Part shown: piece after piece, positions 44,639-51,434 of the stretch
Layout of the letters: each line of letters begins with the position of its first letter
How positions within the stretch are numbered: position 1 is the stretch's first letter
Assembly: GCF_900116665.1 (NCBI RefSeq)
Contig: NZ_FPBK01000002.1
Location: forward strand, 116,360-180,359
Origin: Pustulibacterium marinum
GTDB taxonomy: Bacteria > Bacteroidota > Bacteroidia > Flavobacteriales > Flavobacteriaceae
Direction of reading: 5' to 3'
Length of the DNA stretch: 64,000 nt
Position numbers and translations under genes: made by a program
Notes under the pieces: generated by a model
Database searches by the model: none
What the model was told of the DNA's origin: nothing
What the model saw: only the letters and a program-made list of their open reading frames with translations

Positions 44639-44869
44639 TTTATATAAAACCGCTCTGTGAGGTTTCAATTCATTTCTAATTGCCAAAGTATGTTCTTCAG
44701 ATATTGCAATGTAAGCAATAGTATGGTGTTCATTTATCACTTCAAGATCAATTGTTATAAAAGGTAAATCTTTTGCAGAAGCGTATTCTTTTAAATGTAT
44801 CACATGGTGTTTTGCAGTATGTTCTGCATCAGGACCTCTAAAATCCCAAATAACTTTTAAATCTCTCAT
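44636..44869 (-). CDS. Small conserved-looking protein, unknown function
   Basis: A 77-residue cytosolic protein with no cysteine and no membrane segment. It has a beta-alpha-beta feel: KVIWDFRGPDAEHTAKHHVIHLKEY, ending ELKPHRAVLYK. Four histidines cluster in its first 30 residues. I recall similar hypothetical proteins in Flavobacteria but no function. It overlaps the upstream SRPBCC gene by 4 bases, so the two form an operon. Confidence 0.65.
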   Translation of the reverse strand: MRDLKVIWDFRGPDAEHTAKHHVIHLKEYASAKDLPFITIDLEVINEHHTIAYIAISEEHTLAIRNELKPHRAVLYK

Positions 44870-45321
44870 TTTTCAGCTACGGAAATTCCTTTTTCAATAT
44901 AATTTTTAAAATCGATCATGTACTGATAACTAGTTTTTTTAAAGCTGGAAGGCATCAAAAAACCAATAAGTTTCATTTTAAAATTTGTAAACTTAAAGTC
45001 GGAAACAGTAATCCACTTGGTTGCATTTTCATCTAAAATTTCAAAATAATTTTCTTGTGTATTGTAAACACCTGTGGTCTCAAAAGTACCATGAAATTCA
45101 TGCGGAAGATTTTTTTTGATAATGGTTTCCGTCATCTCAATTTCACGATTTCCCATTTGGTAAATCATTTTAGCTTTTGAACCCTCTTCGCCTAGTTCTC
45201 CAGAAATTGGAGAAAAACTAACAAAACCTTTTTGCCAATGCTTTAGATTCTCAGTGGAATCAAAGGTTTCCATTACTTTTTTTACAGGCTTTTGTAGAAC
45301 TATTTCCAGTCTGTATCTCAT
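44866..45321 (-). CDS. SRPBCC (START/Bet v1-like) family protein
   Basis: A 151-residue single-domain protein with the helix-grip fold pattern: it starts with the strand YRLEIVLQKPVKKVMETF, then LKHWQKGFVSFSPISGELGE, and ends in a long C-terminal helix (KTSYQYMIDFKNYIEKGI). Such domains bind lipids or hydrophobic molecules in a cavity. The ligand is unknown. Its stop codon overlaps the start of the 77-residue gene. Confidence 0.85.
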   Translation of the reverse strand: MRYRLEIVLQKPVKKVMETFDSTENLKHWQKGFVSFSPISGELGEEGSKAKMIYQMGNREIEMTETIIKKNLPHEFHGTFETTGVYNTQENYFEILDENATKWITVSDFKFTNFKMKLIGFLMPSSFKKTSYQYMIDFKNYIEKGISVAEK

Positions 45322-45405
45322 TATTGGAGGAATGTTAAATTGTAATTAACTATAACAAATAAAACAAAATCTAAATAACGTTATGTTATTTAGTAAGTGA
45401 ACTAA

Positions 45406-45747
45406 CTATTTGGTAACGATTTTAAAAGTTTTTTTAAAGTTTTCTGTTTGAACAGATACAATAAAAATGTTGTTCATAGGTAACGAGAGTCTCTTATTGA
45501 AATTATTAGTTAGCTGAACATTGCTAAAATCAGCAACTCTTTTACCTAACATGTTGTAAATTTCAATAGTAGCTTTCTCGTTTAAACCAGTTATGTATAA
45601 CGAACTTTTGTTATAGAATACCTTAACCTGCTCATCTTTTTGAAGAACAACCACATCCTCTACAATAGGGAAAGTAAAGCTTGCAGCTTGTAGCTGAGCA
45701 ATTTGTAGAGTAGAAAGTAGTAGTAATAAAAAGTAAAATTTCTTCAT
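45406..45747 (-). CDS. Short secreted protein consisting mainly of a T9SS type A sorting domain
   Basis: A 113-residue protein. It has a signal peptide (KKFYFLLLLLSTLQIAQLQA), about 20 residues of spacer, and a C-terminal T9SS domain: VKVFYNKSSLYITGLNEKAT, IEIYNMLGKRVADFSN, and the ending FIVSVQTENFKKTFKIVTK. There is practically no cargo between the export signal and the sorting domain. It may be a remnant of a larger gene, a small surface peptide or a competitor of sorting. No frameshifted cargo is seen just upstream (45748-45905). Confidence 0.8.
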   Translation of the reverse strand: MKKFYFLLLLLSTLQIAQLQAASFTFPIVEDVVVLQKDEQVKVFYNKSSLYITGLNEKATIEIYNMLGKRVADFSNVQLTNNFNKRLSLPMNNIFIVSVQTENFKKTFKIVTK

Positions 45748-45851
45748 AGAGCATGATTAATGTTAAAAATAAAATTACAACTTTTGTGCCAAATATAATA
45801 GTTAAAATCCTAATTTTAAACAATATTTAGGATATGCCACGTTTTTAGCTA

Positions 45852-45881
45852 TTGAATAATTAAAGCTATTGCTTACATTTG
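45852..45881 (+). promoter_or_regulatory. Promoter of the SurA-like operon
   Basis: TTG (45852-45854), a spacer of exactly 19 bases, and TACATTTG (45874-45881): a full match to the Bacteroidota promoter. Transcription should start near 45888, 18 bases before the ATG at 45906. It is the best promoter in the window. Confidence 0.7.
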
Positions 45882-45905
45882 TTACCCTAAAAACAAACTA
45901 AATTC

Positions 45906-47861
45906 ATGAAAAACACAATTTTTCTAGTGTTTCTAATGCTGTCAGCTCTTACATCAGCACAAAAAAAAGAAGTAATTTTTACCATAGACGAATCACCAGT
46001 TTATTCAGATGAATTTATAAGGATTTATAATAAAAATATAGATCTTGTTCAAGATGAATCACAAAAAGATGTTGATGAATATTTGCAACTTTTTATAGAT
46101 TATAAACTGAAAATTAAACAGGCCGAAGAATTAGGCTTAGATGAAGATAAAAATTTTTTAAGAGAATTTAATGGTTATAAAAGGCAACTTGCAAAAAACT
46201 ATTTGACCGATACGAATGCCACGGAAAAGTTATTGAACGAAGCATATAACAGATCTCAACAAGAAGTAAAAGCACAACATATTTTAGTTATAGTTGGTGA
46301 TGCTGCATCTCCAGAAGATACTTTGAAAGCATATAACCAAATTGTAGCTTATAGAAAAGATGCTTTGAAAAATGGTTTTGATGCAGAAATGAAGAAGGTA
46401 AACAATGGTAAAACTGTTTATGCGGAAGATCTTGGTTATTTTTCTGCATTTAGAATGGTTTATCCTTTTGAAACCGTTGCTTATAATACCAGTGTAGGTG
46501 AAATTTCTCAACCGGTTAGAACTCGTTTTGGATACCACATCATAAAAGTTTTAGATAAAAGACAAAATCGTGGAGAGCTAGATGTGGCTCATATTATGAT
46601 TGCTTCAAATGCAAAAGACCCTGCTGATGAACAGCAACATGCTAAAGAAAAAATTGATAGAGTTTATGCAGAATTGTTAGGCGGAGCAGATTTTGATGCT
46701 ATGGCTAAAAATTTCTCAGAAGATAAGGCTTCAGCTCAAAATGGAGGTAGAATGTCCAAAATATCATCAGGAAAAACTACATCACCTATATTTGAAGATA
46801 CAGCCTTCAGTCTTAAAAATCCTGGAGATATATCGCATCCAATAAAAACAAAATTTGGTTGGCATATCATCAAATTGATCAAGAAATATCCATTAGGCAC
46901 ATTTGATCAAGAAAAAAGAATGCTTGAAATGAAGATTAAAGATGATAGCCGTTCAAAGTATATAACCGAGTCTTTTATAAAGAAATTGAAAGCAGAATAT
47001 GATTTTTCTGAAAACGAAGAAGGATATAGTTTGGCTTTGAATGCGTTTGATGAGAATCTTAAAACTAGAAATTGGACCTTTGATAAAGGAAATGACAAAT
47101 ACAGTATTGATCTTTTTACAATTAATAATGACGAAAAAGTTACTGCAAAAGAATTTTTAGAATGGATAGAAATTCGTCAAAGAAGATTTAATAATGTGGT
47201 AAATGTGAAAGATTTTGTAGCTGAGAGTTATCAATATTTTGTTCAGCAAAAAATAATGGATTATAGAGAAGCACATTTAGCTGATCAAAATGCTGAATAT
47301 GCAAATATTCTTCAAGAATATAGAGATGGTTTGTTACTTTTTGATTTGATGGAACATCAAATTTGGGATAAAGCTAAAGAAGATACTGTTGGTTTAAAAA
47401 AGTTTTACAACGCTCACAAAACTGATTATAAATGGAAAAAACGAGGAACAGTTTCTGTAGCTTCGTGTTCTTCCAAAGAAATAGCAGAAAAAGTAGCTGC
47501 TAAATTAAAAAATGGTGTGGCTATTGATGCTATAAAGGAAAGTTTTAATTCAGAGGAGAAAATCAATGTGATGTTCTCAGAAGGTATTATGGAGATTGAT
47601 AATGACAATTTACCGGAAAATTATACGTTGACAGAAGGAGTTTCTTCTGTATACGAAAAAAACACCAATGAATTTTTGGTAGTAGCGGCTAAAGAAATCA
47701 AAGAGCCTGCAATCAAGAAACTAGATGAAGTAAAGGGTCGTGTGATTAGCGATTATCAAAAGTACCTTGAAGATGAGTGGATGTCAAATTTAAGAAAAGG
47801 ACACGCTATAGAGGTGAACAAAAAAGTGTTGAAAAAAGTAAAACGTAACGTAGGGAAATAA
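45906..47861 (+). CDS. Periplasmic peptidylprolyl isomerase, SurA-like, two parvulin domains
   Basis: A 651-residue chaperone with a signal peptide (IFLVFLMLSALTSAQ). An N-terminal SurA-type helical domain (about 20-115; DEYLQLFIDYKLKIKQAEEL) is followed by a first parvulin domain (about 118-215; QEVKAQHILVIV, ending RFGYHIIKVLD) and a second (about 220-320; ELDVAHIMIAS, ending KFGWHIIKLIKK). The remaining C-terminal half (about 330-651) is helical. It should help fold outer-membrane proteins in the periplasm. It heads a three-gene operon of related factors. Confidence 0.92.
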   Translation: MKNTIFLVFLMLSALTSAQKKEVIFTIDESPVYSDEFIRIYNKNIDLVQDESQKDVDEYLQLFIDYKLKIKQAEELGLDEDKNFLREFNGYKRQLAKNYLTDTNATEKLLNEAYNRSQQEVKAQHILVIVGDAASPEDTLKAYNQIVAYRKDALKNGFDAEMKKVNNGKTVYAEDLGYFSAFRMVYPFETVAYNTSVGEISQPVRTRFGYHIIKVLDKRQNRGELDVAHIMIASNAKDPADEQQHAKEKIDRVYAELLGGADFDAMAKNFSEDKASAQNGGRMSKISSGKTTSPIFEDTAFSLKNPGDISHPIKTKFGWHIIKLIKKYPLGTFDQEKRMLEMKIKDDSRSKYITESFIKKLKAEYDFSENEEGYSLALNAFDENLKTRNWTFDKGNDKYSIDLFTINNDEKVTAKEFLEWIEIRQRRFNNVVNVKDFVAESYQYFVQQKIMDYREAHLADQNAEYANILQEYRDGLLLFDLMEHQIWDKAKEDTVGLKKFYNAHKTDYKWKKRGTVSVASCSSKEIAEKVAAKLKNGVAIDAIKESFNSEEKINVMFSEGIMEIDNDNLPENYTLTEGVSSVYEKNTNEFLVVAAKEIKEPAIKKLDEVKGRVISDYQKYLEDEWMSNLRKGHAIEVNKKVLKKVKRNVGK

Positions 47862-47863
47862 GA

Positions 47864-48724
47864 GTGAAGTATTTTTTGTACATAATCCTTTCTTTCGTTT
47901 TGGTTTCTTGTAATTTAATAAAGAAAGAACCAGAAAAGGAAGTAGTGGCAAGAGTTGGTGAAGATTTTTTGTATAAAGATGAGTTGCTTAGTTTGATGCC
48001 AAAAGGGGTTTCTTCCCAAGATAGTTTGCTACTTGTTCAAAATTACATCAACTCATGGGCAACCAAAAGGTTGCTTATGAAAAATGCTCAAAAAAACCTA
48101 AGTGAACAGAAAATCCAAGAATTTAATCTGCTAGTTTCAGATTATAAAAATGATCTTTATACAAAGGCTTATTTAGAAGCGCTGGTGCTTCGATCTTTAG
48201 ATACAATTGTGAAAGATACTGTCTTGTCCAAATATTATGTAGAGAATAAAGACAACTTCAAATTAAGTGAATCAGTTTTGAAGTTGAGATTTATTAGTGT
48301 GCCAAAGAACAACGATAAAATCTCAAAATTTAAAGAGAAATTAAAGCGTTTTAATGAAGAAGATCAGCAATACTTAGATTCACTTTCCTATCAATATTCA
48401 AACTATATGTTTAATGATAGTGTATGGTTGAAGTCTTCTGAGTTGATCAGGAAAATTCCGCCGTTGAACCAGGAAAATCTGGGGGATTATCTAAAAAAAT
48501 CCCAATTTTTTGAGTTACAAGATTCATTAGGAGTATATTTGATGCGCGTAAACGATTTTAAGAAAACCAATGATGCAGCACCTTTGGCTTTTATAAAGCC
48601 AACAATACGTCAAATCATCTTAAATCAGCGCAAATTAGAATTTATAAGAAATTTAAAGAAAGATATTTTAAACGATGCCATTGAGGATAAGCAATTTCAA
48701 ATTTATGATGAGAAGGATGAATAA
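47864..48724 (+). CDS. SurA-related lipoprotein without parvulin domain
   Basis: A 286-residue lipoprotein: the lipobox LVSC puts the lipidated cysteine at residue 16. The start VVARVGEDFLYKDELLSLMP matches the SurA N-terminal core, followed by a helical region. The expected parvulin motifs (HILV, GG.., FGWHII) are not found; the region around residues 140-250 keeps only a parvulin-like secondary structure pattern (LKLRFISVPKNN, later SLGVYLMRVND). It starts with GTG two bases after the first chaperone gene and overlaps the third, so it is surely co-made. It may be a chaperone without isomerase activity. Confidence 0.78.
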   Translation: MKYFLYIILSFVLVSCNLIKKEPEKEVVARVGEDFLYKDELLSLMPKGVSSQDSLLLVQNYINSWATKRLLMKNAQKNLSEQKIQEFNLLVSDYKNDLYTKAYLEALVLRSLDTIVKDTVLSKYYVENKDNFKLSESVLKLRFISVPKNNDKISKFKEKLKRFNEEDQQYLDSLSYQYSNYMFNDSVWLKSSELIRKIPPLNQENLGDYLKKSQFFELQDSLGVYLMRVNDFKKTNDAAPLAFIKPTIRQIILNQRKLEFIRNLKKDILNDAIEDKQFQIYDEKDE

Positions 48725-50150
48725 GAATATTTTTGCAGGTATGATGCTTACATTGAGTGTGTTTGGAGCAAATGCGCAGGAAGATGTAGTAGCAATGAAT
48801 ACAGATGAAGTAGTTGCCGAGCCAAAAGATACAACAGTAGTTAGAAATTATGTGAAAGTAGATGGTGTGGCTTCGGTAGTAGGAGATTATATCATTTTAG
48901 ACTCAGATATTGAAAAAGCATTAATCAGTCTTAAAAGTCAAGATGTAAATACTGATAATATTTCTTCTTGTAACTTACTTGGCAAGTTAATGGAAGATAA
49001 GCTTTTCATGCACCAAGCCATTCAAGATAGTATCGAGGTTACAGATACCGAAATTCGAGCAATGGTAGATAGAAGAGTAGATTACTTTTTGGAATCAACA
49101 GGTGGAGATTTGAGTAAAGTACTTGAAATTTATAAAATGGACTCTGAAGGTGAGTTACGAGAAGAGTTAACCGAAATCTTGAAAGAGCAAGAGTTAACCA
49201 ATAGAATGCGTACTCAAATTACGGATAAGATAGAAGTAACTCCAGAAGAAGTTAGACAGTTTTTCTATAGTATTCCTGAAGAGGAAAGACCTACATTTGG
49301 GAAATCAGTAGAAATATCTCAAATAGTTGTAGAACCTGAAATTCCTGCTGAAGAAACTGAGAAGGTTGTTGAAAAACTGCGTAAAATGAAAGAAGATATA
49401 GAAGATAACGGAGTTCGTTTTTCTTCTAAAGCAATGTTATATTCTCAAGATCCAGGTTCTAAAACAAGAGGTGGGTTGTATGTTGGTATTACCAGAAAAT
49501 CTCAATTTGTTAAAGAATTCAAAGACATCGCATTTAGTTTACAAGAAGGAGAAGTTTCAGACCCTTTCAAAACAGAATTCGGATGGCATATTTTAACGGT
49601 TGATAAGGTGAGAGGTGAACAAAGAGATATTCGTCATATTCTTATTAAACCAGAAATTCCAAGATCAGCAGTGACCAAAGCTAAAGCCGAAATTGATTCT
49701 ATAAGACAACTAATCTTAGACGATAAGATTTCTTTTGAAGAAGCTGCAAAATCATTTTCAGATGAGAAAGAAACAAAAGATGAAGGAGGAAAATTAATAA
49801 ACCCTAGGACTTTTGATTTCCGTTTTGAATTATCAAAAATGGATCCTACCATGTATAGTAATGTTTCAGAATTGAAAGAAAGCGAAATTTCTCAGCCAAT
49901 TTATGAGCAGGATGATAGAAGCGGTAGAATCTATTACAAGATTATTAAAGTGAGTAATTTGCTTGATGATCACAAAGCCGATTATTCAAAAGATTATACA
50001 CGAATTCAAGAATTGGCGCTTCAGGACAAACAATTGAATGAAGTAAAGGATTGGATTCAAAAGAAAATTAAAGATACTTACATCAGTGTTAGTGAAGATC
50101 ACGAAGGATGTGATTTTGCAAATGACTGGGTGAAAGAAGAAGACCAATAA
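48705..50150 (+). CDS. Periplasmic peptidylprolyl isomerase, SurA-like
   Basis: A protein of about 481 residues. The ATG at 48705 gives MMRRMNKNIFAGMMLTLSVF, a good signal peptide; ATGs at 48708 and 48717 are also possible, and a start further upstream would spoil the signal. The SurA N-domain follows (VASVVGDYIILDSDIEKAL), then two parvulin domains (about 195-300, ending EFGWHILTVDKVRG; and about 302-420, starting RDIRHILIKPE). There is a cysteine near the end (HEGCDFANDW). It overlaps the lipoprotein gene by 20 bases. Confidence 0.92.
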   Translation: MMRRMNKNIFAGMMLTLSVFGANAQEDVVAMNTDEVVAEPKDTTVVRNYVKVDGVASVVGDYIILDSDIEKALISLKSQDVNTDNISSCNLLGKLMEDKLFMHQAIQDSIEVTDTEIRAMVDRRVDYFLESTGGDLSKVLEIYKMDSEGELREELTEILKEQELTNRMRTQITDKIEVTPEEVRQFFYSIPEEERPTFGKSVEISQIVVEPEIPAEETEKVVEKLRKMKEDIEDNGVRFSSKAMLYSQDPGSKTRGGLYVGITRKSQFVKEFKDIAFSLQEGEVSDPFKTEFGWHILTVDKVRGEQRDIRHILIKPEIPRSAVTKAKAEIDSIRQLILDDKISFEEAAKSFSDEKETKDEGGKLINPRTFDFRFELSKMDPTMYSNVSELKESEISQPIYEQDDRSGRIYYKIIKVSNLLDDHKADYSKDYTRIQELALQDKQLNEVKDWIQKKIKDTYISVSEDHEGCDFANDWVKEEDQ

Positions 50151-50157
50151 AATTTAT

Positions 50158-51111
50158 ATGTCAGACGTAAAAACTATTGAAAATCTCGTTGCAAAACATC
50201 GAGTACTAAAACAAGAAATAGCTAAAGTAATCATAGGTCAAGAAGAAGTTATAGATCAAATTTTGATTTCTATATTTTCAGGCGGACATTCATTATTGGT
50301 TGGGGTGCCAGGTTTGGCCAAAACCTTAATGGTGAATACTATTTCCAAAGCTTTGGGACTTGATTTTAAGAGAATTCAATTTACGCCTGATTTAATGCCA
50401 AGTGACATTGTTGGTAGTGAAATATTGGATCAAAATAGGAATTTCAAATTTCTAAAAGGTCCCATTTTCTCCAACATTATTCTTGCAGATGAGATTAACC
50501 GAACGCCACCTAAAACGCAAGCCGCACTTTTAGAAGCAATGCAAGAGAAATCGGTGACAGTTGCAGGAACACAATACCAATTGTCAAAACCATATTTTGT
50601 TTTAGCTACTCAAAATCCAATTGAGCAAGAAGGAACTTATCCTTTACCAGAAGCGCAGTTAGACCGATTTATGTTTTCTATTGAATTGAAATATCCTTCT
50701 TTTGAAGAAGAAGTAAATGTGGTAAAAGCAACCACAACTGATGTTCAAAATGAAGTAAATGCACTGTTTACAGCAGATGAAATTATCAATTTTCAACAGG
50801 TGATTCGCAAAATACCGGTGGCTGACAATGTAATTGAGTATGCAGTTCGCCTAGTTGGAAAAACAAGACCAAATACTGAAGGTACTGCAGATATCGTCAA
50901 AAATTACCTCGACTGGGGCGCAGGACCTAGAGCATCACAGAACCTTATTTTGGCGGCTAAAACTCATGCGGCAATCAATGGGAAATTCTCTCCGGATATC
51001 GAAGATGTTCAAGCGGTAGCCGTTGGTATTTTACGCCATCGAATCATCAAAAATTATAAAGCAGAAGCCGAAGGAATCACAGAAGAAAAATTGATTACGG
51101 AACTATTTTAA
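50158..51111 (+). CDS. MoxR-family AAA+ ATPase
   Basis: A 317-residue AAA+ protein. Walker A is VGVPGLAKTLMVNT, Walker B is IILADEINRTPPKTQAALLEAM, sensor 1 is VLATQNPIEQEGTYPLPEAQ and the second arginine region is GAGPRASQNLI. MoxR ATPases help assemble or activate enzyme complexes, usually with von Willebrand A-domain partners. The usual DUF58/VWA genes are absent here: the gene is followed by a 323-bp gap and aconitase. It lies 7 bases after the SurA-like gene. Confidence 0.93.
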   Translation: MSDVKTIENLVAKHRVLKQEIAKVIIGQEEVIDQILISIFSGGHSLLVGVPGLAKTLMVNTISKALGLDFKRIQFTPDLMPSDIVGSEILDQNRNFKFLKGPIFSNIILADEINRTPPKTQAALLEAMQEKSVTVAGTQYQLSKPYFVLATQNPIEQEGTYPLPEAQLDRFMFSIELKYPSFEEEVNVVKATTTDVQNEVNALFTADEIINFQQVIRKIPVADNVIEYAVRLVGKTRPNTEGTADIVKNYLDWGAGPRASQNLILAAKTHAAINGKFSPDIEDVQAVAVGILRHRIIKNYKAEAEGITEEKLITELF

Positions 51112-51434
51112 ATTTAACTTCTGAAGAACCCGTTAAAAGTTAGATTTCTTGTATATAAAGTTAGCAATTATAGGTGTTCTCATTAGATTTGTCTTTAATT
51201 TATATCAATCCTAAATAACTGTGAAAATTGATTAATTTATAAAAAAGAACTTTTTTTATTTTCAATTCTTTAAATAAACCTTAGTTAGGGGATTAAATCC
51301 TTGTCTTAAATTCAGTGATTCATAGAATTCATTAGAAATTTTAAAATCATTATAAAATTTGTAATTTTGTCTGAATAATTCAAAATTCTGAAAACGTTTT
51401 GAAAAGAACGTTTTTTTGATTTTAACCTTTATTT
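51112..51434 (+). other. Intergenic region before acnB with -7 element and hairpin
   Basis: A 323-bp AT-rich gap. TAATTTTG (51362-51369) is a full -7 match, with no clear -33. At 51391-51417 AAAACGTT pairs with AACGTTTT around an eight-base loop and is followed by T7, a terminator-like structure between the presumed start of transcription (near 51376) and the acnB ATG (51435). Nothing else is recognised. Confidence 0.5.
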
